Positions 1 to 7,723 of a stretch of 64,000 nt of DNA are shown piece by piece. The notes beneath the pieces are model-generated. The model did not search any database. It saw nothing but the letters and a program-made list of their open reading frames with translations, and was not told the origin of the DNA. The stretch's first letter is position 1. Each line of letters opens with the position of its first letter. Both the position numbers and the translations under genes were made by a program. Origin of the DNA: Methylobacterium bullatum (GTDB lineage: Bacteria; Pseudomonadota; Alphaproteobacteria; Rhizobiales; Beijerinckiaceae); NCBI GenBank assembly GCA_902712845.1, contig LR743504.1, forward strand, positions 3,694,001 to 3,758,000, read 5' to 3'.

Positions 1-195
1 AACGGCCTGTTCAAGGCCGAAGTCATCCATCGCCGTGGGCCAAGGCGATCCTTCGAGGCCGTCGAGTTCGCTACCCTCGAATGGGTCCATTGGTACAAAA
101 CACGCCGCCTGCTCGAACCGATCGGCAACCTGCCTGCCGCTGAGGCCGAGGCGTGCTACTTTGCTCACGCCGAGGTGCAAGCCTGGGCCGCCTGA
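1..195 (+). CDS. IS3-family transposase orfB, C-terminal end
   Basis: The reading frame is open from the left edge and stops at 193–195. The 64 visible residues contain W-x-W-Y-K-x-x-R-L-L-E-P-I-G, the typical C-terminal signature of IS3-family OrfB integrases (DDE transposases), followed by an alanine-rich tail. Only the last part of the protein lies in the window, so whether the element is intact cannot be judged. It abuts the 3' end of the convergent MFS gene by less than 40 bases, so the end of an insertion sequence sits directly beside this operon. Confidence 0.8.
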   Translation, partial: NGLFKAEVIHRRGPRRSFEAVEFATLEWVHWYKTRRLLEPIGNLPAAEAEACYFAHAEVQAWAA

Positions 196-232
196 ACCCA
201 AACCAACCGGCCTCCGGACAACCCGGGGCGGT

Positions 233-1366
233 TCACAGCGCTGACCCAGCAGCGCCGACAAGCAGGGCGATACCAGCCCACGACAATCCGCCTGCTCCCG
301 CGATTTCGAGAATGACACCACCCATGACGGCTCCGCCGAAAATGGCGATGTTCCATGCCGTGACGATCATTGCCTGGGCCACGTCGGCCGCAGGGCCGGC
401 AGCACGCGCCGATGCGGTCTGAAAGAGCGTCGCCGACCCGCCAAAAGCCAGTCCCCAGATAAGTGCGGCCCCGTAGATCGCCAACGGTGCTTCGGTCGTC
501 ACCGCGAGGATCAAGACGGCCACAAGAAACAGGCCTATGCCGGTGAAGGTCAATGGTCGCAGCCACTTGTCGATCAACACGCCCGTCAGACCGATACTGA
601 CAAGTGCGCCCCCCCCGAAAACCAGAAGGACACTGTCGATCTGGCCCGCCATGCGATGGCCGGCCAGAAGGGGCGCGATGTAGGTGTAGAGGAGGTTATG
701 GGCCAGGACGAAGCAGAGCGTCACCGCCAGCACCGGTCGCACCCCCGGAACCGCAAAGACTTGGGCCAGGGAAGGCCGCTCTGTTTCGGGCTCGCCGGCG
801 AAATCCGGCACCTTCGTGATGATCCAGCCGACCAGCAGCAACGCGATCCCGCTGAGCAATCCGAAGGTCAGTCGCCAACCGGCGAGGTTGCCGATCAATG
901 TGCCGGCCGGGATGCCGATGGAGAGCGCCAACGGCGTCCCCGCCATCGCAACGGCCATGGCACGCCCTGCAAGATGAGCAGGCGCCATGCGAACCGCATA
1001 ACCGGCCAGCAATGCCCAGAGCAGGCCGGCCGATACACCGCCGACGAAACGCGCCGCCATCGCGACGATGAAGCTCGTCGTCAGGGCTGTAATCAGATTG
1101 GCGATCGCGAAACCGATGATGGCGCCGAGCAGGAGCGGTCGCCTGCGCCAGCTTCGCGTTGCTGCCGTCAGCGGGATCGCTGCGAGCAGCGATCCCAGCG
1201 CATAGATACTGATCCATTGTCCCGCCATGGCCTCGCTCACCCCTAGCGAACCCCCAATCTGCGGAAGCAGACCGGCCGGGAGGGCCTCCGTCAGGATGGT
1301 GACGAAACCGGCGACCGCCAGTGCGCATAGCCCGGCTACCGGCAGCCGTTCGACCTGCGTCGTCAT
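233..1366 (-). CDS. MFS drug/sugar efflux transporter (DHA1 type)
   Basis: A 377-residue integral membrane protein with about twelve hydrophobic segments. It is a major facilitator of the DHA1/AraJ-like type, probably a proton-driven exporter in the inner membrane. Visible signatures are a loop 2–3 motif rich in arginine near residues 71–80 (RSWRRRPLLLG) and a glycine/proline-rich motif C-like segment near 143–160 in the fifth helix, a hallmark of antiporters. The ATG at 1366 was chosen because it overlaps the stop of the upstream monooxygenase gene by ATGA, which implies translational coupling. The substrate is unknown; the divergent LysR gene is the likely regulator. Confidence 0.85.
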   Translation of the reverse strand: MTTQVERLPVAGLCALAVAGFVTILTEALPAGLLPQIGGSLGVSEAMAGQWISIYALGSLLAAIPLTAATRSWRRRPLLLGAIIGFAIANLITALTTSFIVAMAARFVGGVSAGLLWALLAGYAVRMAPAHLAGRAMAVAMAGTPLALSIGIPAGTLIGNLAGWRLTFGLLSGIALLLVGWIITKVPDFAGEPETERPSLAQVFAVPGVRPVLAVTLCFVLAHNLLYTYIAPLLAGHRMAGQIDSVLLVFGGGALVSIGLTGVLIDKWLRPLTFTGIGLFLVAVLILAVTTEAPLAIYGAALIWGLAFGGSATLFQTASARAAGPAADVAQAMIVTAWNIAIFGGAVMGGVILEIAGAGGLSWAGIALLVGAAGSAL

Positions 1367-1701
1367 GCTGCGGCCTTCGACAGCACCAAGTCGCCGACAG
1401 TATAGGTGTGAAATTCGCTCGAGGAGACGGTGTCGAGCTTGCGGAACTTGTCGAGGAAGACCGGATCGGAAAAGAAGGTCTCGACGTCGCCGGGGTCGGA
1501 GATCGCCTCGATATTCACGACCGTCAGCCCATCGGTGCTCTTTGCGAGGTTGCTCCACAGAAAGCCCGGCTTCCGCTCGGCGACATAGTGGACGACATCC
1601 TGGATCAACCGGAACGCTTCCTCCTGCTTGCCCAGATGAACGTGAATCACGTTGACGGTGAAGGTCGTCGGAGTGGGCTGGGTCGCGAAGGCGGGGATCA
1701 T
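1363..1701 (-). CDS. Antibiotic-biosynthesis-monooxygenase (ABM) domain protein
   Basis: A 112-residue single-domain protein resembling ABM/quinol-monooxygenase dimeric alpha-beta barrel proteins. It has an N-terminal beta strand (FTVNVIHVH), a helix with Q-E-E-A-F, the K-P-G-F-L-W-S-N-L strand and a D-P-V-F-L-D-K-F helix. These proteins oxidise small phenolics or serve as stress enzymes without cofactors. It is the first gene of a two-gene operon with the MFS exporter (ATGA overlap) and is divergent from a LysR regulator. An enzyme-plus-exporter pair suggests detoxification of a small organic compound; the substrate is an inference. Confidence 0.7.
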   Translation of the reverse strand: MIPAFATQPTPTTFTVNVIHVHLGKQEEAFRLIQDVVHYVAERKPGFLWSNLAKSTDGLTVVNIEAISDPGDVETFFSDPVFLDKFRKLDTVSSSEFHTYTVGDLVLSKAAA

Positions 1702-1783
1702 GTTCGTTTCCTTGGTTTCACAAGGCCAAGGGATAGCGGTCGACTTGTCCCGGAAAAATGGGCCATTGTTCCGATGACTGCGG

Positions 1784-1800
1784 ATTAATATTCCCGTAAT
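1784..1800 (+). promoter_or_regulatory. Putative LysR operator, ATTA-N9-TAAT
   Basis: The divergent gap between the ABM and LysR genes holds the palindrome ATTA-N9-TAAT, which fits the T-N11-A rule for LysR-family recognition sites. It ends 10 bases before the LysR start codon, a position suited to autorepression, and within about 100 bases of the ABM start codon. Confidence 0.5.
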
Positions 1801-1809
1801 TGTCGGTGC

Positions 1810-2697
1810 ATGGACAAACTCACGGCGTTCGACGCCTTCGTGCAATCGGCTGAAACCGGCAGCTTCGTGGCGGCTGGCCGCAAGCTCGGCCTTTCCGCCT
1901 CCGCGGTCGGCAAGGCGGTCGTCCGACTGGAACAGCGGCTGGACGTACGCCTGTTCCATCGCAATACGCGCAACATGACGCTCACCGAAGAAGGGCGGCT
2001 GTTCCTCGAACGCTGCCGCCGCATCTTCGAGGAGATCGAGGCGGCGGAAGCCGAGCTTGCCCGATCCAATCGGACGCCGAGAGGGCGGCTGCGGGTCAGC
2101 CTGCCGCTGGTCGGCATGCTGCTGACGCCGGTGATGGCCAAGTTCATGCGGGCCTGGCCGGAGGTGCAGCTCGACCTGGATTTCAGCGATCGGCTGGTGG
2201 ACGTCGTAGAGGACGGGTTCGATGCCGTCATTCGCACCGGGCAACCCTCGGACAGCCGGTTGATGAGCCGCAATGTCGGCCGGTTCAAACTCAAGATCGT
2301 CGCCTCACCCGACTATCTGGCGCGATACGGAGCGCCGGAAGCCCCTCACGATCTGGTGCAGCATCACTGTCTTCACCAACGGTCGCCCAGCACCGGCAAG
2401 ATCCGACCCTGGCCGTTTGCCCGCGGGGAACGGCAGGCGAAGATCGTCCTGCCCAAACGGATCAGCGCGACGGCGGTCGACCCTCTGATCGCGTTGGCGA
2501 TCGAGGGGCTGGGCATTGCCTGTCTGCCGCCCTTTGCGATCCGTGGCGAGATCGCTGACGGCCGTCTCGTGTCGATCTTGGACGAGTGGGTGGAAGAGAC
2601 CGATCAGTTCAACGTGCTCTGGCCGGCCAGCCGCCAGATCACACCCAAACTGAGGGCGTTCGTCGACTTCATGGCCGAGCATCTGCAGCCGCAATAG
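1810..2697 (+). CDS. LysR-family transcriptional regulator
   Basis: A 295-residue protein of standard LysR length. The N-terminal winged helix-turn-helix spans about residues 1–60 (…AFDAFVQSAETGSFVAAGRKLGLSAS…, followed by R-L-F-H-R-N-T-R). A periplasmic-binding-protein-like effector domain fills about 88–290. It resembles the CrgA/DsdC-type group often placed next to MFS exporters. It is divergently transcribed from the ABM–MFS pair, with a candidate T-N11-A site in the shared promoter, and so probably controls that pair in response to a small ligand. Confidence 0.9.
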   Translation: MDKLTAFDAFVQSAETGSFVAAGRKLGLSASAVGKAVVRLEQRLDVRLFHRNTRNMTLTEEGRLFLERCRRIFEEIEAAEAELARSNRTPRGRLRVSLPLVGMLLTPVMAKFMRAWPEVQLDLDFSDRLVDVVEDGFDAVIRTGQPSDSRLMSRNVGRFKLKIVASPDYLARYGAPEAPHDLVQHHCLHQRSPSTGKIRPWPFARGERQAKIVLPKRISATAVDPLIALAIEGLGIACLPPFAIRGEIADGRLVSILDEWVEETDQFNVLWPASRQITPKLRAFVDFMAEHLQPQ

Positions 2698-2784
2698 GTG
2701 TCGCTTGTCGCGCCGGTTCGGATATTGCCGTTGTGGGGGGCAATCCGGTAGTGCCTTACTTCGATCTCCGAATTGCCAGTAGAG

Positions 2785-2822
2785 GAAACCAGACAGCGCC
2801 GTAGAAACCAGACGGCGCCGTT
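2785..2822. repeat. Tandem 19-bp direct repeat (two copies)
   Basis: Two adjacent copies of a 19-base unit (GAAACCAGACRGCGCCGTW) lie in the 165-base gap between the LysR gene and the convergent SDR gene. They differ at two positions. There is no coding support; it may be a slippage product. Confidence 0.7.
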
Positions 2823-2862
2823 CTCGTCTCGACGAACGCCCCTCCGCTTCGAAAGAGGCGGG

Positions 2863-3624
2863 TCAGAGCTCCCCACCCGCTACCGTGACGACCTGACCGG
2901 TCATGGCACCCGCGGCGGCTCCGCAGAGCCAGGCAACGGCGTCGGCGATCTCGTCGGGGTGGATGAGGCGACCCTGTGGGTTGTGGCGCACGAGGGAGGC
3001 GAGCGCCGCGTCCCGGTCCCGGCCGGTCACAGCCATGATCCGCTCCAGGCTGTCGCCGACGAGGTCGGTATCGGTGAAGCCGGGGCAGACCGCGTTGACG
3101 GTGACACCACTGCGGGCAGTCTCCTGGGCGAGCGCCCGGACGAGGCCGACGACCGCGTGCTTGGCCGCGCAATAGGCGGAGACGTAGGGGTAGCCCTTCT
3201 GTCCGGCGGTGGACGCGATGGCGACGATCCGGCCGAACCCCCTGCGCGTCATGCCCGGCAGCACCGCCTGCGCGGCATGGACTACGCCAAAGAGATTCAC
3301 ATCCAGCATTCGTTGGAAGAGCGCGGCGTCGCTGCGTTCGAAGGGGCTGGATTCGGCCGCCCCCGCATTGGCCACCAGGAGGTCCACGGGGGCGCGCGCC
3401 GCGATGTCCGCGAAGATGCGGACGACCGCCGGCCCGTCCGTCACGTCGACGGGGACGGCGTGATGCGCGACGCCCTCTCTAATAGCCTGCTCCAGCGCTG
3501 CGGCATTGCGGCCGAGGATCGTCACCGTGGCGCCATCCCGGACCAGCCGCGCCGCGATCGCGCGGCCGATACCGCGTGCGCCGCCGGTGACGACGGCGTG
3601 GCGGAGAGGACCGGATCCGCTCAC
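2863..3624 (-). CDS. Short-chain dehydrogenase/reductase (SDR)
   Basis: A 253-residue classical SDR using NAD(P). Visible are the cofactor motif T-G-G-A-R-G-I-G (residues 13–20), N-A-G (86–88), catalytic S138 and the Y151-x3-K155 pair. The GTG at 3624 was chosen because it lies two bases after the stop of the cupin gene and places the glycine motif at the normal distance from the N-terminus. It is the last gene of a five-gene operon (lactonase-like, FAH hydrolase, SDR, cupin, SDR). It most resembles 3-hydroxyacyl-CoA or 3-oxoacyl dehydrogenases, so it may act on a CoA-bound ring or beta-hydroxy intermediate; the substrate is inferred only. Confidence 0.85.
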   Translation of the reverse strand: MSGSGPLRHAVVTGGARGIGRAIAARLVRDGATVTILGRNAAALEQAIREGVAHHAVPVDVTDGPAVVRIFADIAARAPVDLLVANAGAAESSPFERSDAALFQRMLDVNLFGVVHAAQAVLPGMTRRGFGRIVAIASTAGQKGYPYVSAYCAAKHAVVGLVRALAQETARSGVTVNAVCPGFTDTDLVGDSLERIMAVTGRDRDAALASLVRHNPQGRLIHPDEIADAVAWLCGAAAGAMTGQVVTVAGGEL

Positions 3625-3626
3625 GG

Positions 3627-4058
3627 TCAGGCTCCGGGCCGGACGTAGCCGGGCAGGCTCGCATCCGGCACGTCGTCGAGATTGACCACGATGTTCTCTG
3701 GTGTGCGGGCAGTGAGCCAGACGAGATCGTCGGTGGGGCTCATGTTCGCCTCGACATGGGGCATGAACGGCGGCACGAACACGAAATCGCCCTCGCGCAT
3801 GTCGATGGACTCGGCATAATCCGGGCCGAAGTAAATCCGCGCCGTGCCGCACAGCACGTAGCCGCCGGTCTCGGCCTCGCCGTGGTGATGCGGCAGGGAT
3901 CTGTAGCCCGGCGCGTTGCTGACCTTGCCGTACCAGATCCGCGTTGCGGGTGTGAGCTGCGGGCTGACGCCCGAGATGCGCACCGCGCCGCCGGACTGGC
4001 TGGTGCGGGTATCCTCCTCGCCGGCACGGGTGACGACGGGCTTCAGGGGCTCGGACAT
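3627..4058 (-). CDS. Small cupin-domain protein
   Basis: A 143-residue single-cupin protein. Metal ligands appear as H57/H59 and E63 (PHHHGEAETG) with the second-motif histidine H101 (PPFMPHVEAN), so all four ligands are present. At this size it is far shorter than gentisate or homogentisate dioxygenase, so a ring-cleavage role is not supported. Isomerase, sugar-binding or accessory roles are possible. It lies between two SDR genes in a tight operon, with 20 and 2 bases of spacing. Confidence 0.75.
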   Translation of the reverse strand: MSEPLKPVVTRAGEEDTRTSQSGGAVRISGVSPQLTPATRIWYGKVSNAPGYRSLPHHHGEAETGGYVLCGTARIYFGPDYAESIDMREGDFVFVPPFMPHVEANMSPTDDLVWLTARTPENIVVNLDDVPDASLPGYVRPGA

Positions 4059-4078
4059 GGGTGTTTCCCTCGCAATGC

Positions 4079-4864
4079 TCACAGAAGACCGGTCTCCACG
4101 GCGACACGCCGATAGGCGGCTCCGGCGGTGAAGCCGCCGTCGATCACGAAATCCTCGCCGGTGATGAAGCTCGCCTCGTCGCTGGCGAGGAACCGGACGA
4201 GACGGGCGACCTCGTCGGGCTCGCCCGGACGACCCATGGGCGTCAGGCCGATCATCGGGGCGAGATGCGGGGAGCCGGCGTTCAGTCCCGTCACCACAAG
4301 GCCCGGGCAGACCGCATTGACACGGATCCGGTCGCCGACGAGTTCCATCGCCGCAGTCTTGGTCAGCCCGCGCAGGCCCCATTTGCTGGCGGTATAGGCA
4401 GGGTCGGCATGACCCGAGAAGGCCGAGTTCGAGGCGATGTTGACGATGCTGCCGCCCTTGAACGCCCGCATGGCGGGCGCGACCGCGCGGATGCCCAGGA
4501 AGGCGCCGGTGAGATTGACCGCGAGCACCCGATTCCAGGCGTCGAAGTCGGTCGCCGACACGCCGGTGCGGTTGATGATGCCGGCATTGTTGACGAGGAT
4601 GTCGAGGCGACCCCGCCAGGCCAGGGCCTGCACGACGAGGCGTTCCCAATCCTCCGGCCGGGTGATGTCTGCGGCCTGGAAGCGCGCCTCGAGACCCTCG
4701 GCCCGCAACTCCGCGGCATAGGCCTCGCCCACATCGGCCAGCACATCGCAGATCGTGACGGCGACACCGGATTGTGCCAGGAGGCGTGCCTGCGCCGCGC
4801 CCTGGCCGCGGCTGCCGCCGGTGACGAGGGCGGCCTTGCCCATCAGATCCGAGAAGGCGTCCAT
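4079..4864 (-). CDS. Short-chain dehydrogenase/reductase (SDR)
   Basis: A 261-residue classical SDR: T-G-G-S-R-G-Q-G at 15–22, N-N-A-G at 92–95, catalytic serine near 145–147, Y157 and K161, and the C-terminal D-G-G-F-T-A-G that closes the substrate pocket. It resembles cyclopentanol/glucose-type dehydrogenases and 3-alpha-hydroxysteroid dehydrogenases. It is only distantly similar to the other SDR of the same operon, so two different oxidation steps are likely. It starts one base after the FAH gene stops, showing tight translational coupling. The substrate is unknown. Confidence 0.85.
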   Translation of the reverse strand: MDAFSDLMGKAALVTGGSRGQGAAQARLLAQSGVAVTICDVLADVGEAYAAELRAEGLEARFQAADITRPEDWERLVVQALAWRGRLDILVNNAGIINRTGVSATDFDAWNRVLAVNLTGAFLGIRAVAPAMRAFKGGSIVNIASNSAFSGHADPAYTASKWGLRGLTKTAAMELVGDRIRVNAVCPGLVVTGLNAGSPHLAPMIGLTPMGRPGEPDEVARLVRFLASDEASFITGEDFVIDGGFTAGAAYRRVAVETGLL

Positions 4865-4865
4865 C

Positions 4866-5711
4866 TCAGGCTCCCTGGACCACGGCTTGGCGCTGCTCGC
4901 CGAGCCCGTCTATGCCCAGATGCATGGTTTGCCCGGCGCGCAGGAACACCGGCGGCTTCTGGCCGAGGCCGACTCCGGGCGGGGTTCCCGTGGCGATGAC
5001 GTCGCCCGGATGGAGCGTCATGAACCCGCTGATGTAGCTGACGAGGTCGGCGACGCCGAAGATCATCCGCGCGGTGCTGCCGGTCTGTCGGCGAACCCCG
5101 TCGACATCGAGCCAGAGGCCGAGCGCCTGAGGGTCCGGCACCTCGTCCCGTGTCACCAGCCAGGGGCCGAGCGGACCGAACGTGTCGGCGCTCTTGCCCT
5201 TGGTCCACTGGCCGCCGCGCTCGGACTGGAAGGCGCGCTCGGAAACGTCGTTGACGACGCAGTAGCCGGCGACGAAATCGAGGGCCTCGGCGCGGGTGAC
5301 GTGCTTCGCGCGTGCCCCGATCACCACGCCGAGTTCCACCTCCCAATCGGTCTTCTCGGAGCCGCGCGGGATCTCGACGGCATCGTTGGGGCCGCAGACG
5401 GCGCTCGTCGCCTTCATGAACAGCACAGGCTCAGTGGGTGGTGCCTTGCCGGTCTCGGCAGCATGGTCGGCGTAGTTCAGGCCGACGCAGACGAACTTGC
5501 CGATGGCGCCGACGCAGGCGCCGATGCGGGGTGTCCCGCCCGCGAGGGGCAGGTTCTCGACATCGAGGGCGCGCAGTCGGTTCAGGCTCTCATCCGACAG
5601 GAACGATCCGGCGATATCGGACAGGTGATCTCCGAGGTCGCGGATGCGGCCTCGATCATCGAGGAGGCCGGGACGCTCGACGCCGGGCTCCCCGTATCGC
5701 AGCAGTTTCAT
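4866..5711 (-). CDS. Fumarylacetoacetate hydrolase (FAH) family protein
   Basis: A 281-residue protein with the FAH C-terminal domain from about residue 70. It shows G-L-N-Y-A-D-H, the metal-binding acidic cluster D122-W-E124-V-E126-L and D155, and the loop G-D-V-I-A-T-G-T-P-P-G-V-G. Family members cleave or hydrate C–C bonds of beta-diketo acids (fumarylpyruvate, 2,4-diketo-3-deoxy sugar acids) or lyse ureidoglycolate. All metal ligands are present. Position between an SDR and a lactonase-like gene suggests cleavage of an oxo-acid made by the SDRs. Exact reaction uncertain. Confidence 0.85.
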   Translation of the reverse strand: MKLLRYGEPGVERPGLLDDRGRIRDLGDHLSDIAGSFLSDESLNRLRALDVENLPLAGGTPRIGACVGAIGKFVCVGLNYADHAAETGKAPPTEPVLFMKATSAVCGPNDAVEIPRGSEKTDWEVELGVVIGARAKHVTRAEALDFVAGYCVVNDVSERAFQSERGGQWTKGKSADTFGPLGPWLVTRDEVPDPQALGLWLDVDGVRRQTGSTARMIFGVADLVSYISGFMTLHPGDVIATGTPPGVGLGQKPPVFLRAGQTMHLGIDGLGEQRQAVVQGA

Positions 5712-5732
5712 GCCGTATCTCCGGAAGGTGGT

Positions 5733-6518
5733 TCAGTAGAAGACCGGGAACTGGGCCAGCGTCGGCCACAGGACGAGGTCGTGCCCCGGCACCACGCGGG
5801 CCTGCGCTCGCTCGGCGACGGCGCGCAGCTTGGCGACGGAACGCACCGCGTCCGTGACCGAGGTGACTGCGCCCGGAAGCGCTCGGTTCTCCCAATGGTC
5901 CATGGTGTCGGCGGCATCGATGGCGAGCAGGGTGGCGCCGCGCGGCGTCCGCACCAGGAAGGATTGGTGCCCCACCGTGTGGCCGGGCGAGCGGATGCAG
6001 GTGATCGCCCCGTCGCCGTAAAGGTCGTGGAAATCGCCCCAGGAATCCTCCAGCAGGCGCCAGTCGAGGTTCGGGCGGTCGAAATCGGCCCGCACGAAGG
6101 CGCCGGCGCAGAACCAGTCCGGGTCGAGGGCGTATTCGAGGGCCGCGCGCTGGACGACGTGCCGGGCGTTCGGGAAGGCGCCGATGGCGCCGGTATGGTC
6201 GAGATGGAGGTGGGACAGGAGCACGGTGCGCACGTCCGCCGGGTCGAAGCCCGCCGCCCGCATCTGCGCGGCGCAGTCCTGCCCCGGCGCGACGCCCGGC
6301 ACGAACACCTCGGCGACGGCGCCCCAATGCCCGCGCGGGTCGGTGGCGCACACGGCCGGAAGGCCACCGTCGATGACGACGTGTCCCCGGGGATGCGTGA
6401 CGAGATACCAGGGCACCGGGATCTCGAACGGCTCGTCGAGGCCGTGGTTCAGGTAGACGTCCTGGTAGCGGCAGCCGAGGGTGCCGGTCTGGAAGAAATG
6501 GAGGCGGATCTCGGACAT
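5733..6518 (-). CDS. MBL-fold hydrolase, N-acyl homoserine lactonase type
   Basis: A 261-residue metallo-beta-lactamase-fold enzyme with the dinuclear zinc motif H103-L-H105-L-D107-H108, a third histidine at H180 (SPGHTVGH), the bridging aspartate D201 and H246. The order and spacing match AiiA/AttM lactonases. First gene of the five-gene operon; its 5' region carries MarR-type operator motifs shared with the aryl-CoA cluster. It could open a lactone or hydrolyse a thioester in the same pathway. Quorum quenching is a side possibility that the operon context does not favour. Confidence 0.8.
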   Translation of the reverse strand: MSEIRLHFFQTGTLGCRYQDVYLNHGLDEPFEIPVPWYLVTHPRGHVVIDGGLPAVCATDPRGHWGAVAEVFVPGVAPGQDCAAQMRAAGFDPADVRTVLLSHLHLDHTGAIGAFPNARHVVQRAALEYALDPDWFCAGAFVRADFDRPNLDWRLLEDSWGDFHDLYGDGAITCIRSPGHTVGHQSFLVRTPRGATLLAIDAADTMDHWENRALPGAVTSVTDAVRSVAKLRAVAERAQARVVPGHDLVLWPTLAQFPVFY

Positions 6519-6550
6519 CGTTCCCCCCTCAATGCATGGCCGAGGCCATT

Positions 6551-6627
6551 TGCTTTAATCTTGAAATTTCTACCATATGGGCGGTACGAAGCCTTCCTGT
6601 CAAGATTAATTTTAAGCTTGAAGCTTG
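6551..6627. promoter_or_regulatory. Divergent promoter with MarR-type operator motifs
   Basis: Between the lactonase-like and thioesterase genes lies an AT-rich stretch holding TGCTTTAATCTTGAAAT (6551–6567), the inverted core TCAAGATTAA (6600–6609) and TTTTAAGCTTGAAGC (6610–6624). The same motif, TGCTTTAAGCCTGAAGC, is repeated in inverted orientation at 14317–14372 in front of the aryl-CoA genes. Common control by the MarR protein encoded at 11.2–11.7 kb is inferred from the shared motif and the gene linkage. Confidence 0.55.
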
Positions 6628-6695
6628 TCTGTCATTCTGCCTGCGCGTACGCTGTTGGGCAGTTGGGGGTGAACCCGCGGCTGAGGAAGCGATCC

Positions 6696-7103
6696 ATGGA
6701 CGAAACATCCGAACAGGCGGCACCGAACCCGCGAGACCCGGAAACGGCCTTGCCGCTCCTGCGCACCCTGACCCTCCCGTCGGACGCCAATCTCAACGGC
6801 GGCGTGTTCGGCGGCTGGATCATGGCCGAGCTCGACAAGGCGGCGGGGCTCCTGGGGATGCGGCGCGCGCAGGGCCCCTGCACGACGGTCGCCGTGGAGA
6901 ACCTGCGCTTCGTCGCGGCTCTTCGGGTCGGGGAAGAGTTTTCGGTCTACGGCGAGGTCGAATCCGTCGGCCGCAGTTCGATGCGGCTCAGACTCGAGGG
7001 CTTCGCGGCCGCGCCCACGGGGGGAGGCCGGCGAAGCGTCGTGGAAGCGCTGTTCGTTTCGGTCGCCCTCGATCTCGCGGGCCGGCCGAAGACGCTCCCG
7101 TAA
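6696..7103 (+). CDS. Acyl-CoA thioesterase, YciA-like hotdog fold
   Basis: A 135-residue hotdog-fold protein with the YciA/BFIT-type signature L-P-S-D-A-N-L-N-G-G-V-F-G-G-W-I-M-A near residues 27–44, including the catalytic-region aspartate. It hydrolyses acyl-CoA thioesters in the cytoplasm and may relieve CoA sequestration. The ATG at 6696 gives the usual family length. It is transcribed away from the lactonase-like operon across a promoter with MarR-type motifs, so it probably belongs to the same aromatic-CoA regulon. Confidence 0.85.
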   Translation: MDETSEQAAPNPRDPETALPLLRTLTLPSDANLNGGVFGGWIMAELDKAAGLLGMRRAQGPCTTVAVENLRFVAALRVGEEFSVYGEVESVGRSSMRLRLEGFAAAPTGGGRRSVVEALFVSVALDLAGRPKTLP

Positions 7104-7107
7104 TATC

Positions 7108-7214
7108 AGTCTCACTGACTCTGCCCCATAGGTCAGGGTCAGTGAGGTCCGGCAGACGACCGCCGCCGCGCAGTCGCGCGGGCAGGCCTCGATGAGTCAG
7201 ACTCATCGAGGCCT
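7108..7214. repeat. Double-hairpin interspersed repeat, copy 1 (107 bp)
   Basis: This stretch matches, in inverted orientation, a second 107-bp copy at 34661–34767. It has two palindromes: an imperfect CTCACTGAC…GTCAGTGAG stem, and a perfect 13-bp stem GGCCTCGATGAGT/ACTCATCGAGGCC with a 3-base loop. A GC-rich spacer of about 37 bases separates them. It starts just after the thioesterase stop codon. Read on the minus strand, an ATG inside it would encode a peptide starting MSLTHRGLPAR, also conserved in copy 2. Confidence 0.85.
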
Positions 7215-7289
7215 AGTATAACCACGCGTCTGAGCGATCGGTAAACCATCGTCGGGGATCAAAATAAGCCGAGACCCGGCGCGACCTTC

Positions 7290-7650
7290 AACTGCGCGCG
7301 GCGTTCAACGGCTTGCGCTGCATCGTGAAGACCAGTGCGCCGTGGCGATTCTGCTGCGCGATCTGCCGCCTCGGGCGGCTGTGTACCAACAGGCGCAGCG
7401 CAGGCTGGTCGGCAACAGCTTCGCAGAGATCGCTGGTGATCGCTGGTGATCGACGTGCAGTGCTGCGGATGGCGGCCGAGCGCGAGCCATAGCCCTCGAC
7501 GGTGATCCTCGACAACGGGACGCTCCGCTCCTCACTTGAGCGCGCCGAGTGGGCGGGCTGCGACGGAGCCAAGCGCAAGCACGGGGCGAAGTCGCATCTG
7601 GCTTGTCTCGCCAGCTTCATAGCCGCCAACGCGCTCAACAATTCAGTATG
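7290..7650 (+). pseudogene. Degraded IS5-family transposase remnant
   Basis: Fragments of an IS5-type transposase can be read in different frames: L-R-A-A-F-N-G-L-R-C-I-V-K-T-S-A-P-W-R, then D-L-P-P-R-A-A-V-Y-Q-Q-A-Q-R-R-L after a frameshift, and finally V-I-L-D-N-G-T-L-R-S followed by C-D-G-A-K-R-K-H-G-A-K-S-H-L-A. A short tandem duplication (GATCGCTGGT repeated near 7430–7452) and missing pieces show it is dead. It separates the thioesterase and repeat from the first AraC/transporter module. No other gene is visible between 7215 and 7723. Confidence 0.75.
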
Positions 7651-7723
7651 AAGCAAATTTTTAGACAGTCTCTCAGAGGGCGAGAATCTCTGGACGACCG
7701 GTGGGGATAGATCGACCAGACGG

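Noticed and set aside
3627-4058. Gentisate dioxygenase to follow a salicylyl-CoA 5-hydroxylase
   Set aside because: The cupin has only 143 residues and one cupin domain, far below the size of gentisate dioxygenases.
5733-6518. Quorum-quenching system
   Set aside because: The zinc motif fits AHL lactonases, but the operon and operator context point to catabolism and no LuxR/LuxI gene is present.
4755-6690. Long plus-strand frame opposite the FAH and lactonase-like genes
   Set aside because: Only its last part (from 6696) is a real thioesterase; the upstream portion is antisense to well-supported enzymes.
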